Below, in pieces: positions 11,510 to 25,127 of a stretch of 64,000 bases of DNA. Where the stretch lies: NCBI GenBank assembly GCA_954871525.1, contig OX940867.1, positions 15,787,343 through 15,851,342 on the forward strand, written 5' to 3'. The position numbers and the translations under genes are program-made. The notes below the pieces were generated by a model, which was given only the letters and a program-made list of their open reading frames with translations, was not told the origin of the DNA and made no database searches. Source of the stretch: Parietaria judaica. Taxonomy: Eukaryota > Streptophyta > Magnoliopsida > Rosales > Urticaceae. The stretch's first letter is position 1, and every line of letters begins with the position of its first letter.

Positions 11510-11658
11510 AATAAATACCTTAAATTTAGAACAACATCTAAATCTTACTATAGGATTTTTCATTGTCGTCGAAGTATAAATCACTAAATTTGTACCACAA
11601 AAACAAGGCCATCGTTTGTGGTTTTGAGAAGACGAAGAGCTTTAACCATCGCGCCAAC

Positions 11659-12500
11659 CAGGGCCGGCCCAAACTCAACGGGGGCCCTAGGCGAAACCAT
11701 TTTTTTGGGCCCACATAAAGACGAACCGTTAACAAATTATTACAATTATATGTTAAGTTTTAGATCTATCCCAAATATAAAATTTAAGCTTTTTTTTAAA
11801 TATTATATAAATGACAAGTCTAAAAACAAATAAGAAAAATAAAGATTAGTGCTAATTATATCATTTTTTTTACAGTAAATGATAGTGTGAAAACTTTAAA
11901 TTAAAAAGTAAAATGTGATTCTTTTTAGTTAAGGTAGATGTTATATCAGCTCAGGTATGCAATTATTTGTTATAATTTGATTTTTTAATAATAAATCATG
12001 TAACATATTAATAATTCATTTTTTTAGTTAAGGCAGTGGTGGTGGTGACTATATATCAAGGAAAATGATATTAATTTTATATCATAGTTCATGACCATGT
12101 AACATATTAAATTATTAATCTCTTAGTACTAGTAAATAGTAATATATTTTGGGAAGAGAAAAAATAATCCAAGGAACTAATGGTAGGCCTCGCAATTCCT
12201 TTCTCATAATAGTTATCCTAATATAAATCAATATATAAAAAATAAAAAATAAAAACAACCAAAACGTAAACGGGAAGAAAAAGTGGGCCCCAATTTTTAT
12301 TATATCAATGCAATTAATATTTTAAATTTTCAACTTCTTCTTTGAAAAGCTTTATCGATACAGAAATAAAGCTCCTCGCCTCCTCCCATGACGTCCGCCT
12401 TTCATGGCAACTTCCGGTGATTTACGAACGAAGATGGGGCCCTCTGGAGTCAGGGGCCCAAGGCGGCTGCCTCGCACGTCTTGCCTGAGGGCCGGGCCTG
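11659..12500. mobile_element. Short hAT-type DNA transposon (non-autonomous)
   Basis: The ends are imperfect inverted repeats, CAGGGCCGGCCC at the left and GGGCCGGGCCTG at the right, the terminal form of Tip100-like hAT elements. They are followed inward by GGGGGCCCTAGGCG and by GGGGCCC/GGCGGC matching blocks. The flanks are GCGCCAAC (11651-11658) and GTGCCAAC (12501-12508), a 7-of-8 match to an 8-bp target duplication. The 842-bp interior is AT-rich and has no transposase. Confidence 0.8.
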
Positions 12501-12508
12501 GTGCCAAC

Positions 12509-13301
12509 CAACCCAATCTAACCCATGCACACCCTTTGATATACACTTCTTGAAAAATGACATGTCACACAATGAAAATGAAAGATGGATACGATGTGCA
12601 GCTTTACAATTATCTTTTTTTTTTTTCAATTTGTAGCGAAAGTCATCAAACTTATCGGTTTGCTACAGATATGTCAATAAACTTTATTTTTTCTTTTTTG
12701 CAAGCGAAATTCAATAACGTCCTATTTTATTGCAAATACACCCTTACGTTGTTGAATGCTACATTTTTGTCATTTTTAGAAGTGTCACATCACTAGTTAT
12801 GTTTACATGTCCTATGTAAGTGCTTCTCGACTGTCATCCCAACCACATTCTATTGCCTGTAGTTTGGCGTATTCCGGCGACGGGTGCTATTACTGAAAAT
12901 AGACCACAGTCGGGAAGACGGCGGTGATAACGACGCTAACCGATTGAGAAGCCTACGAATGACACGTAGCAAAATTTGTGGCATTAACGTTGTAAATTTG
13001 TGCTTGTAACAAAAGTACGACGTTAATGATTTTCAAAAAAAAAAGAGTTCAATAACTTACATATATATATAAATGAATTAGTTCTACGACTTCCTCCGCA
13101 AATTTTTTTTTTTTTTTGTTTTTTTCATTGGATTCCTGAGTGGGCCATCCCCAAGCCTAAATCAACGTAACGGCTATATTTCTGGGTAGAGCCAGAGAGA
13201 CAGATTTGTAGAACCTACTAATTCCAGCTTCGTTACACTCACTCACAACCAAGAAAGTGATCCTCTTTCCTTAGCAGAGCCCTAGATTCGCCGACGAAGC
13301 C
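12509..13301. other. Upstream flank of the IST1-like gene
   Basis: It contains AT-rich sequence with T runs, short near-repeats (GCGAAAGTCATCAAACTT type) that recall the foldback element at 16087, and from about 13190 the probable 5' UTR of the IST1-like gene. No ORF of note. Confidence 0.5.
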
Positions 13302-15690
13302 ATGACGGTCGCGACTGTGGCCACGGCTCACACCAAGAAGCTCGTCAAGCTCGGAATCTCTCTCTTCCGCCGAACCTTCAACGCTCCCAAATGGTAACCC
13401 CAACCTCCTCGATTTACCTTCTTTTCCTCACATTCCTAGGGTTTGGCGAACTTCTTTTGATTTCCCTTTTCAATGACAGTAAAACTGCGGCGAAAATGGC
13501 GGTTTCGAGGATTAAGCTGTTGAGGAACAAGCGAGAGGTCGTGGTGAAGCAGATGAGGCGCGACATTGCGCTGCTTCTTCAGGCCGGTCAAGACGCCACT
13601 GCTCGAATTCGGGTTCGCTTCCCTTTTCCTATTTCCGTTTGTTCGAGTCATACAGTATCGTTTGAATTTCAGATCGATTAGTTCATTTCGTTAGTTCTGG
13701 GTTCTCATACAGTGAGATCGTATTGAGAAGTTTTGGGATTGATGAGAAGAACAATAAGAGCATATATATAACACGGAATTATTGTTTTCTGTTGATTTTA
13801 CATGAGCATTAGTATGCGTTCGGATCAGCTAATTCGGGTAGAATCGTTTTGTGATTCTCTAGGTTGAACATGTGATGAGAGAACAGAATGTATTGGCTGC
13901 AAACGAGGTCATCGAGCTCTTCTGTGAGCTTCTCGTCAGTCGACTTTCGATAATCTCAAAGCGAAGGTGCAAAACGCTGTTTGAAATCTGTTGTGTTGCT
14001 TTAACTCTTACGTTTTTTTTTTTTTTTTCATCTGATACGATCGGTTCAATGAGCAGGGAATGCCCGGCTGATTTAAAAGAGGGCATCGATAGTTTGATCT
14101 TTGCAGCACCGAGGTGTTCCGAGATTCCGGAGCTGGTAGCAATTAGAGATGTTTTTGAGAAGAAATACGGAAGAGATTTTGTATCGGCCGCTGCTGATAT
14201 CCGGCCAGGCACCAGTGTGAATCGCATGGTAAATGCTTATTCTATTGTTATTTTTTTTTCTTTCAGAAATAGGACTCTGTTTCTTCTGTTCCATGAAAGT
14301 TGTGTTTGGTCACTCAACACATACAGCTTGTTAAATGAATTGTTAATCAGTTGTGTTATCTTATAGGACTTCCTTTTCACTGGCTATGAATCTCGAACTT
14401 ATGTGTTAGACCCGATAATTAGGAAATATGTTTTTCCTTATTTATTTTTATTATTGTCTGAAGTCGTTCGGAGTATTAGGGTTTCTAATTCTATATATAG
14501 GCACCTAATCTACACATAGTTATCATGTTTGATTTCTGAAATTTCCCATTGAACATCATTCAGAGAGCTTTCCCGGTCTAACTCTCGAATAAGAGACTAC
14601 GGTTACTTTATATGATTAAAGTGTTGTTGTTTCTCTTTCGGCTCTTTCACTTGATAATATATATATTTTTTTAGAACGAGACATTGTTTCTTTTGCTGTG
14701 AACATCTTTTAGGTCTTTCTTGACATACAGTTGTATTATTGTGTAGCTAATTGACAAGCTCTCGGTTAGACCTCCCACGGGCGAAATGAAGTTGAAGATC
14801 ATGAAGGAGATTGCAAAGGAACACCAGATCGACTGGGACACAGAAGAAACCGAAAAGGAACTCCTTAAGCCTCCAGAGAAGAGTATAGTATGTTCATCTC
14901 TCGCTTGATACCATCTCTCTGATTCAATATATGAAATATGTAATAGTTTACAATTATTACCAGGAAGGACCGCGGAATTTTGTTAGCGCAGCCAGCTTTC
15001 CTCTGACTAATGAGTCAAACCAAGCTGTTCCGCCTCAAAAACCAACTTCTAATTGGTATCTCGACATTTTCCGTTCACCGTTTTCATTTGGAAATCCCAA
15101 ATTGTGGTCTGATATATTGTCTTTCTAGTTCTTACAGTGGAGCAACTAATGGAAGTGACACTGAGTATACCCAATTCGAAAATGCCTCTTCGGCCGCCAT
15201 TGCAGCTGCGAGATCAGCTAATGAAGCTATTGCAGCAGCAAAAGCCGCTGCTTATCACGCCAACAAGGACTCAAGTCGCACCTTTTCCGAGTCACAGTCT
15301 TTCGGTAATAACGCGATGAACACATCGAGTGTTAACCTCTCTAGCCAGACGATCAGCCCTTCTTCATCTGTGGATCATCAATTTAAAAAGCCTAATTCGG
15401 GACGAACGGTTGATTCTCCGAGTTTCGACGAGCCTCGTTATCCGAGCAATGCTGACAGATTGCGTCGGAGGTACAGCTGTAACGCCGGGATTAAGTTTGA
15501 CAAATCCGATACTGAAGAAGACTACGACGAGATTGCAACACCTGAGCATTCCCCGCCCCGAGCGTCACCACATCAAAAATTTGCGAAGTATGATTCATTT
15601 TCTCCTTCTGTTCATCCTAACTTGCCAGATTACGATACGCTCGCCGCTCGCTTTGAAGCTCTCAAGCATCATCGCAAATCTCTGCCATGA
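13302..15690 (+). CDS. IST1-like protein (ESCRT-III regulator)
   Basis: Seven coding exons splice cleanly: 13302-13393, 13480-13612, 13863-13966, 14057-14228, 14747-14887, 14964-15055 and 15129-15690, giving 431 residues. All introns are GT-AG and all phases agree. Residues 1-~165 form an IST1 (Vps4-regulator) domain: MTVATVATAHTKKLVKLG, KLLRNKREVVVKQMRRDIA, VIELFCELLVSRL, DLKEGIDSLIFAAPRCSEIP and YGRDFVSAAA. IST1 proteins bind ESCRT-III and Vps4/SKD1 and act in multivesicular-body sorting. The last exon is low-complexity: an alanine-rich run (AAIAAARSANEAIAAAKAAA), then serine-rich and acidic segments. Intron 4 (14229-14746) holds an LTR-like insert. Family assignment is secure; which plant paralogue is not. 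Confidence 0.92.
14404..14690 (+). repeat. LTR-like insert in IST1-like intron 4
   Basis: It starts TGTTAGACCCGATAATTA, has a TATA-like CTATATATAGGC, then AGAGAGCTTTCCCGGTC. Related sequences lie in two introns of the PIS gene (25454 and 26339). It resembles a short solo LTR or TRIM. Its right end is not sharply defined and no target duplication was found. Confidence 0.5.
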
Positions 15691-16086
15691 AAAGCGCTAC
15701 TACCCTTCGGTTTCTTTCTTGGGACGCAAGATTTCTAGTACGGTCACGCATATGATATTTTAAATAAAATGAACAATGCATACATAATTAAGTCCATTTT
15801 TTATATTTTATTTTGGTATAGTGTCCATTCAAAATTCGTTATTTTGTCAACTATTATTGGTTGTATTATCGAAAAGTATTGTAGTCAAAATGTAGAAAAT
15901 AAGAAAGTACTGTGTTATATATAATATAGAAATGTTGATCTACAGTTGACTTTTTTGGATTGCCTATTGTTTTTGGGAGCACACCTTTGACTCTCGTAAA
16001 AGCGCTCTGCTTTTTCAACTTGTTCATGCTAACTTTACTTTTACTTGTACATTAGCAAAAAATTAAAGTAGTTAGCTTTAACTTTA
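15691..16086. other. 3' flank of the IST1-like gene
   Basis: Probable 3' UTR followed by AT-rich DNA up to the target duplication TTAACTTTA of the next element. No other feature seen. Confidence 0.5.
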
Positions 16087-17236
16087 GGGAAATTTGCGGC
16101 GAAAATCATCGAAGTCACTAAATTCTTGCAGATAAATCACTACCGTCTATTTTTTGCGGCAAAAATCACTAACGTCATCAATTGTTTGCAGATAAGTCAC
16201 TACCGTTAATTTTTTGCGGCGAAAATCATCAAAGTCACTATATTCTTGCAGATAAATCACTAACGTCTATTTTTGCTCCAAAAGTCATTAACGTTAGTCT
16301 TTCCTTACAAATGTTATCTGGCAACGTTAAATGACATATCACCAGCCTACATGACATTCATCGATTGTCTCCAACAACGACAACACGCATTAGTGATAAC
16401 ATTATTTGAAATAGAGATTTTTACGGCAATTGTACCATAAACTCTTAAAATTAATTTTATCGTGGCCAAAATTCTAAAAACACTAAAAAATAATCCTACC
16501 ATAACTTCCAATTTTTCCCAACAATTTTATCGTGGCGGTGAACATACCCAACCTTTAGCCATATTCTTCGATAGGTACCCAACCTCAATAAATATAAGCG
16601 AAAGTACTTAACGTCGCAATTTTTTTGCCGACCAACTAACGCCGTTAGACACCTGCCTACGTAGCCGTTAGGCTGTCTCATGTAGCGTTCCAAGTGGCAC
16701 AAGCCGCCACGTGGCCAAAGGGTGGGTACTTTCTCCGCAATTAACCCTAAAAGATATAAATTTATCCTATAAGAAAAACAAAAAATATTTTTTTATAAAT
16801 GCATATTTTATAAAATTATTTGATTATATTTGACAAAGGTACAAAAATTATTTGATTACTTAAAAAATAAAACATCTTCTTTTTATGGTACAATTGTCGT
16901 AAAAATCTCTGTTTCAAATAATGTTATCACTAATGTGTGTTGTCATTGTTGGAGACAATTGATGAATGCCATGTAGGCTGGTGATATGTCATTTAACGTT
17001 GCCAGATAACATTTGTAAGGAAAGACTGACGTTATTGACTTTTAGCGCAAAAATAGACGTTAGTGATTTATCTGCAAGAATATAGTGACTTTAATGATTT
17101 TCGCCGCAAAAAATTAACGGTAGTGACTTATTTGCAAACAATTGATGACGTTAGTGATTTTTGCCGCAAAAAATAGACGGTAGTGATTTATCTACAAAAA
17201 TTTAGTGACTTCGATGATTTTCGCCGCAAATTTCCC
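16087..17236. mobile_element. Mutator-like foldback element with 354-bp terminal inverted repeats
   Basis: The left arm 16087-16440 and the right arm 16883-17236 are near-perfect inverted copies that start GGGAAATTTGCGGCGAAAAT. Both sides are flanked by TTAACTTTA (16078-16086 and 17237-17245), an exact 9-bp target duplication as made by Mutator-like transposases. The arms contain ~60-bp direct sub-repeats beginning GCGGCGAAAATCATC (16096, 16156, 16216 and a weaker one near 16275). The 442-bp centre has no ORF for a transposase, so the element is non-autonomous. Confidence 0.9.
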
Positions 17237-17245
17237 TTAACTTTA

Positions 17246-19540
17246 ACCCCCTAAAATATTGCATGGTGAGTTAAGTTTTTTCGAACTTTAATTTTTGGCA
17301 ACAATGCTCCGTACTCTGAAAAAATAGAACGTTAACGGAAATATTAAACTTGTAGGACTTTTTATCTCAAGAATTCTTGAATAATCGATACCTTCATCAC
17401 TATTAGTCTCTTAGTCTAGTACGATGATCTTTTATCGTTTCTAACTCATAAGTGAAAATATCTACTTTTTCAAAGTATACTATAGAAGAAGAAAAAAAAA
17501 ATAGAATTCAAAGGGCGAACTACGTCAACGTCACTGTTGGAAAAAAAAAAACTACGTCAAAGTTCAAGGGATCATAACTGGATCAATTTTACACATTAAA
17601 AGGGTATATGAAGAAACTATTGCAGGAAAGGAAACGAAGAGAAGTTAAATGAAAGATGGGGATATATTCAAAATAATAGAAAAATCAAAGTACGTACGTA
17701 TTTGACTTAGTGGTTTGGCTTTACATACATGAATCATTTCATGAAAACGGCTTATAACAACAACAACAACAAAACCCTTAGAAATTTAAGCATTTCGGCT
17801 AGAGATAATCATAGCTCCATATTTTGGAATTTTCTCATCAATTAATGCTAGATCATCCAATAATAGTCGCACTAAGCAGCTACATACCACATAAAACGTA
17901 GTATCATTGGCTCAACGTACCAAATAATAAATTATAAAAAAAAAAAATCAAGTTTCAACACTAATAAAAGAAATATATAGTACTCCAAAACCCACTTATG
18001 TTTGTCAAATTTTAGCAGTTAACCACTAACACTAAGCTTAAATTTTAACCGCAAGACTCTCTACCGTTTCACATTGCTGCATCGTAACAGAGAGATGACG
18101 TTATCTGACAAAGTGACGGTGTGAGTTTTTATTTTTTATTTTTTGATCCACACTCAATTATTTGCACTATATTTATTCATTTTTCTATTTCTTCCTCCAC
18201 GTGCAGGATAACCCCAACGAATTGCGGGTTTTTTTCTACCCATTGGGGCCCTCCCTTCACCACCCCCACGGGGATGGTCTACAGGGTTCATAACTACTCC
18301 TCTTCCTACCGGACTTCCTCTTTCTCTTTCTTGGAGGGTTAAGTGTGAAAATGAAAAATAAAATACCATAACAAATTATATTTAAAAAGGACATTTTGAA
18401 GGGGGGGAGTTGGTAAATAAAATATGGCAAAAGGTGAAATACTTGTTCTTTGACCAAAAGTCAAACAAGGGCAAGGCTTAGAGAAAACAATTATAAATAT
18501 ATTCCATTTGCCATAATAGTCTATTCCTATATATCTTCACACTAAAAATGAAATAATTGAGCACTAATATTATTATGTCACAAAGATGCCATATGGTTGT
18601 TAAACTTCAATTCCAAAAATTAAATATAATAATAGCTCTCAGCCTCAGGAGTCAGGAGTATAATGTTGACCAAACTGCCTTTGACACTCCCATGCATATA
18701 TAGCTAGCCTTCTATTAGAAAGCATATATTTTTATGATTGCGTAAATATAATTTTGTTGCGGTTGAAATTTTCAATTTTTACTATTTTGTTTCTCTCCAA
18801 AATTTGTCATATTTTTTAATTGATTTAACAAAATTTATAAATACATTGAGAACTGTTTGATCGTAAGAATATAAATTTACGTACTACAAAAAATTAAAAT
18901 ATTAAATACTCTCTCAAACCATTAATCATAAGAACTATATTGAGAAGTACTGGATCATAAGAAGTTCTATTTTATTGAAGATTTAAGGGGTCATTTTTTA
19001 GACATTAGGTACATTTAAACCACAATAAAGCTTGCATACATTTGTCACTAAATTAAATTGAACTTATGTTGTCCTATAAATTGAATACATTTGCCACCTG
19101 AACCCTACTATATTATATACATATATATTTATATTATATCTATTGTAGCAGCCAGATTTGTCCGTCAAATAGAGGGAAGAAAAGGCATGTTTTATTCATT
19201 GTCATACAACATTTAATATATTCAAAAAATAAAAATAGCTACGTTGTTTTATATATATCATGCTCAGCTTTTTGGTCATAACACTCAGTCTCATACACAC
19301 ACAGACACAGAGAAAGCTGTCTAAAACAGAACCTCCATTTTCAAAGTCTCCTTCCACACACGACACGACCCTTCTTCTCTCACGCAATTCCATTCACAAC
19401 TATTCCTTGTAAATTTAATAGCACACACATATAGATATCATAATAACCCTCTATATATATACACCTAACTCTTCACAACTTTTGATCTCCTCAAACGTAC
19501 ACCAAATTCGCAAGGAGCCACTAGCTCAAAACCTATAGCC
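17246..19540. other. Intergenic region upstream of the amino acid transporter
   Basis: AT-rich with a (CAA)n run near 17757. A GC-richer patch at 18190-18330 gives only short frames. The last ~300 bases are probably promoter and 5' UTR of the transporter gene (TATATATATACACC near 19455). No gene recognised. Confidence 0.5.
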
Positions 19541-19988
19541 ATGAGTCACGAAGCCAACGAGATCAACTCGGCGCCGATAACGCCGAGGCCGGCTCCGGCG
19601 GTCTCGTGCCCGCCGTCGCAATTCCACTCCCCTTCACTGTCGCGATCGCCGCTGCTCAACGGCGCCAGCGAGGAGGGTGGCCCCGAGAGGCCGAGAACGA
19701 AGGCGCCGAAGACGCCGGTGAGGACTCCGAGGATGTCGCTGACACCGAGGTTCATCACCCCGCTGGGGAGCCCGGTGAGGAAGGTCCTGCGGATGACAAA
19801 GCTCGACCCTCAGGACGCATGGCTGCCCATCACGGAGTCGAGAAACGGCAACAAGTACTACGCCGCCTTTCACACGCTTTGCTCCGGGATAGGAATCCAA
19901 GCTCTGGTCCTTCCTGTGGCCTTCACCATTCTTGGCTGGTACGTAACATACATGTATATATTAAGCACATATACACTTGTCTGTGTGG

Positions 19989-20030
<42 letters not shown>

Positions 20031-23000
20031 GGTGGTGGTGATGTATAATTACAGGTCGTGGGGAATAATATGCTTGACATTGGCGTTCGTGTGGCAACTA
20101 TACACTCTGTGGATTCTGGTTCAGCTTCATGAGTCTGTTGAAACTGGTGTTCGTTACAGCAGATACCTCCAGCTCTTCAGTCTTACCTTCGGTATGCATA
20201 TATATTCTGTACGGGGGCGGCCGCCCCCACTTGGTCCGAGCTCGTTATTTTTTAGTTTAATGTATTCATATTATTATATAAGTTTATATATAAATAATAA
20301 ACATAGCATTTATAAACTAAATGTCACTATAGTGTAGTGGAATCAAGTTATAACCCTGGTTCAATTCTCAATCTCTACATATTTTTAATTTTTTTTAGTA
20401 ACAGTTTTCATGATTACAATTTTTTTAATAATACTAGTTTCAATGTCTCGTTTTAATTTAAAATATTATGAGAATTCTAATCATATAGAGATCCTAATGA
20501 ATTATTTTCATAAACTAAAAGTTCATAAAAAAATAGTTATAATACAATGTATAATAGCAGTTTTAATGTCTCGTTTTATTTTGAAATTTATGATAATTCT
20601 AATCATATAGAGATCCTAATGAATTATTTTCATAAATTAAAAGTTCATAAAAAAAATAGTTGTAATGTAATAGTAGTTTCAAATTCAATGTCTCGTTTTA
20701 TTTTGAAATTTGCGATCTATTAATTTTGGCCCCCTCTTAGTTAAAGTTCTGGCTCCGCCCACGTGAAGTTTATATATATATATATATTATATATATATAT
20801 ATTATATACTATGTATATTCATTTTTATTTCTTAATCGTAACAGTCGAGTTCTTAAGTTGAGATATTCGTAAAGGCTCCTCTATATTCCCTATTACTGAT
20901 TCTATATATATGTTTATGTACGTGCAGACAGTACATAATATAATATATATTGATAAATTCCATTCAAAAATGTGTATATATCTATAAACTATATACATAT
21001 TACACACACACACACATATATATATATACAAATTACTTTTTTTTATGATTTTATCTCAAACTTATTAATATAATAACTTCGATTAAGAAAAACGTAATAA
21101 GAATATCAAAAACCGCAAAAAAAAATTAAATATACTAAAAAACAATGAATAAACAGAGCAATTTGATGTCTATATATATTATATAATATAAATATAGTTT
21201 TTTCTAACTAATATAGGGGTGATATATGGATACTGCAGGAGAGAGGCTGACGAAGATGCTGGCAGTGTTCCCGGTCCTATACCTATCGGCCGGCACGTGC
21301 ACTGCGCTGATAATCATCGGGGGCTCGACGGGGAAGCTCTTCTTCCAAACGGTGTGCGGTGCGGAGTGTGCAACGGAGCTGACGACGGTCGAGTGGTACC
21401 TGGCTTTCACGTGCGTGGCGGTGCTGCTCTCGCAGCTGCCCAACATGAACTCCATCGCGGGTGTCTCCCTCGTGGGCGCCCTCACGGCCGTCGGATATTG
21501 CACAATGATTTGGGGCATCTCCGTTGCCGAGGGCCGCCTCCCCGGCGTCTCATACAACCCCGTGCGACGGGGCTCCCAGATGGAGCAGTTGTTCGCAGTG
21601 CTCAACGCTCTCGGGATCATCGCTTTCGCCTTCAGAGGCCACAACCTCATCCTCGAAATTCAGGTACGTATTTGTCTTGATTATTACTGTCCCAATTCCG
21701 TCAACTACTTTAATAGTCGATTTTTAATAATTTTGAATGTGTTGTTAAGCCTTGATGCGCACGTCATTTTTAAAAACTTAAAGTATTTTCATTCTCTCTT
21801 TTTTTGTATTACGAACTTGACATTTAATTGATGAAATTGTTAAATAGTAGATATTAACAACTTCAACCGTAGAATAAAAAATAAAATAAAAAATAAAATA
21901 AAAAATTGAATTTTATATCATCGTAAAAATTACAACATTAAGTACTCGCATCCTTTAATATATTAATGTAACAAAATCGGAATCGGAATCGGAAAATGGT
22001 TTCTAGATTTTTCATCTTATAAAATACGAAAACTAAAAATGGTACAAAAAAGTATCATCCTGTCTTAATTATCAAATTTCCAAAGGGCCTACGCTAAGCT
22101 AGACAAGATTAAAATGTCTTAGGAGTTTTGAATGTCTAAATGGGTTGGCGAGAGTTAGGTGGTGACATAAAGATTAAGAGAGGTGAATCAATTAGTTAGT
22201 TAATTAATTAATAATTAGTTGACTCCCGGAGAGATTAAATTTGAACTGCCACAAATTATAATTTATTTCTTATACTATTATATAAGGCCTCTAATATTGT
22301 AGAATCTCGCTCAATAAATTAATAATTTTAATAATTTACTTATATAATAAAATAAAAAAATCGTTCCATACTCTATATAAATTACTTAGTGCCTAGACTT
22401 GCAATCAGTTATTAATTAATGATTAAGTTGACTCGGAGAGAACACCTTTGGACTACGAAACAATATGTCTTTTTTGTTATTAAATTACTATTATCACTTA
22501 GACTTGAGAAATGTGTTGGTCTGAACTCTGAATATCTTAGTTGACCTGGAAAACAAATTTGACTGCGAAACAAAATATGCTTCGTTTGGAAATTCAACAA
22601 CCCCAAAAGTCTATTGTCATAAACGGTTATAGAGATAGTTGCGGTAAAAGTACCCAAGATTTTATAAAATAATTAAACATATTCTTAAGCTTATGATTGT
22701 GTAGATTGAATACCCTAACTCTAAGCTGTTAAATTTGCGCTTTTTAAATGGTTTTGTCTTATGTACCTCCATTAACATGTTAAGTTTTTTTACACGTGTA
22801 CAATTCAAGTCAACACAAGTGTTCTTCACGTTTTGAGATTTTTAATGTTGAATACATCAATTTGAGACATACATGTGTGAACGACTTAATGCTTAATGAA
22901 GACAAATGTGAAAAAACCAATCAAAAGAGCAAACTTTACAGTCAGGTATTTAATCCATGTAATTGAAAATTTGAGAATATGCTATTATTTTGAAGAAGAA

Positions 23001-24294
23001 AAAAAAACTTTAATACTTTTACCACAATTATCTCGTTATTACAATAATTAAGACTTGCTATAACAATGTAGATTCAGAATTTTCAACTGTCAACTTTAAC
23101 TTGGCTGACTAATGATCATACTGGACCACCGGAGAGTTTGGCTAACTAGAGTTGAATTTCAGGCGACGATGCCGTCAAGTGAGAAGCACCCGTCACACGT
23201 GCCGATGTGGAAAGGCGTGAAGGCCTCGTACACACTCATAGCCGCGTGTATTTTCCCCCTTGCCATCGGCGGTTATTGGGCATACGGCCACTTGGTAAGC
23301 CCCGCAATTGCCTGTCACACTCTGATAACTTAATTAATTATCGGTTTTTTGTCAGTAAGACTAACTAAGTTGATTGAGTAAATATAGGAATGTCGGTGTC
23401 GATATTTCAATAATTAAAAAATAGCGGTATTGATGATTCCGAATTTTTAAAATTGTTGAATCGAAAATTTCAATTCTGTATTATTTATGAATTGAAATTT
23501 GTTGATTCCGAATTAAAGAATGTTAATCAATTTGTTTTTTACTTTTCTTTTTTTATAGTAAGATTCGACACGTCTAAATTAATTGACTATCTACTGAAAT
23601 TTAAAAGATTATTATTTTTTTCTAAATTTGAAATTAGTAATTTAGATTCTATATTGAAACGGAATTGGCAACTTTTCGAGTTTTATAAATGTAAAATGTG
23701 GAACCCATATCAAAAAATCTCACAAGTTTAAAAGAACGATTTTGAAATACTGGTCACGTAAAGGACAAAAAAAATTAAAATGATTTTTTTTTTTTTGTGT
23801 TTCAGATTCCGGCAGACGGAGGCATGCTCTCGGCGCTGTTCGCATTCCACGCACGTGACGCGTCGAAATCAGCGTTAGGGATGACGAGCTTCTTCGTAAT
23901 CGTAAACGCAGTTAGCTCGTTCCAGATCTACGGGATGCCGATGTTCGACGACATAGAGTCCAAGTACACCAGCCGCATGAAGAAGCCCCTCCCGTGGTGG
24001 CTCCGAGCGATTTCCCGCGCGGTGTTCGGATTCTTCTGCTTCTTCATAGCCGTGGCGATCCCGTTCCTCTCAAGCTTCGCAGGACTCATAGGAGGAATCG
24101 CACTGCCGGTGACGCTGGCGTACCCGTGCTTCATGTGGCTGAAGATCAAGAAACCCGACACATGGAGCTCCATGTGGTGGCTCAACTGGTCGCTCGGCGT
24201 GCTGGGGATGAGCCTCAGCGGCGTTCTGGTGGCGGCCGGACTTTATGTCGTCATCGACACCGGAATTCAAGTCAGCTTCTTCAAGCCTCACTAA
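19541..24294 (+). CDS. LHT8: Lysine/histidine transporter-like amino acid permease (LHT8 type)
   Basis: Five coding exons, 19541-19938, 20055-20191, 21239-21663, 23163-23294 and 23806-24294, join in phase to 526 residues. It is an Aa_trans (AAAP) family secondary transporter, expected in the plasma membrane as a proton-coupled amino acid importer. A long proline/serine-rich cytosolic N-terminus (about residues 1-90, with MSLTPRFITPLGSPVRKVLR) precedes KLDPQDAWLPITESRNGNKY, the block that marks the LHT8/AATL1 branch. About ten to eleven membrane segments follow (such as ALVLPVAFTILGW and GIIAFAFRGHNLILEIQ), ending ISFFKPH-like as VSFFKPH. The length fits the Arabidopsis protein (~519 aa). Introns 2 and 3 are large; intron 2 carries a transposon-like insert. 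Substrate range is inferred. Confidence 0.92.
20209..20763. mobile_element. Probable hAT-like insert in transporter intron 2
   Basis: GGGGGCGGCCGCCCCC at the left and GGCTCCGCCCACG at the right resemble the GGGGCGG(A)GCC ends of short hAT elements. The interior has tandem units starting AATGTCTCGTTTTA at 20442, 20565 and 20687 (period 122-123 bp). No convincing 8-bp target duplication was found, so the boundaries are approximate. Confidence 0.5.
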
Positions 24295-24481
24295 TAATCA
24301 GCTGAATAACGTTATACTATTTATTGCTTAGTTTTAAGTGTTGAAAATGGCCATAGTAGATTTTATTCTCTCAATTTTGTTTGTGGTATTTCTTTACATG
24401 ATTGGTTTAGTTTGCATTGTAAATTTAATATTTTTTTCAAGTGCCATACAAAATTAAGGCATTAATATTTTTATTTTTCTC

Positions 24482-24611
24482 TCTCCAAGCTCCGTCTTTT
24501 ACCATTTTCAACACCAAACCGGTTTAAATGAAACAAAAACATGTTGTCTCCACGCTCCATCTTTTACCATTTTCGACACCAAACCGGTTTAAATGAAACA
24601 AAAACATGTTG
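24482..24611 (+). repeat. 65-bp tandem duplication downstream of transporter gene
   Basis: Two units starting at 24482 and 24547 (TCTCCAAGCTCC / TCTCCACGCTCC) share nearly all bases, including CACCAAACCGGTTTAAATGA. They lie ~190 bp after the stop codon, probably just beyond the 3' UTR. Confidence 0.85.
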
Positions 24612-25127
24612 TAACAACTGAAATTATATTCATAAACAAAATTTTAAAATACAAGTGTACTAATACTATTTTCAAATTTCAAAAAACGCGAATGCCTAAG
24701 AATTCAAAATCAAAAAAGTTTAACCAGTATTTTCATAGTTAAGAAAGGCTAAGCGCAACTATATTCGAAGTTCAAAGAGTATCGACGTTAATTATCCGTA
24801 AATTTATTATAACTAAATAGCGAATTTAGAGAGCATTGTTCGAGATCAATATTAATGCAAAAACTTGTCGTCGAACATGGCAAAAATACACATCCTTAAA
24901 AATAAATTTCGTGCAACCGAAAATACAGCTTAAGTTAGAAAATAGCAGGAATGCTATGTGCACTATCAATATACACTCAGAAATAAGGAAAGATAATCCA
25001 ATGTAACCAAACAATTTATGAAAAAAAGAAAAGAAAAGCAAACTCGTGCAATTTCAATGTTACTATGGAAAATTGATTAGGAGCAAAAACCGAAAGCATC
25101 TTCGACGGTTAACCAAATCAGTGTGTG

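Noticed and set aside
19606..20337. 243-codon frame overlapping transporter exon 1
   Set aside because: It is a shifted-frame shadow of the GC-rich exon and runs on into intron (TA)n sequence.
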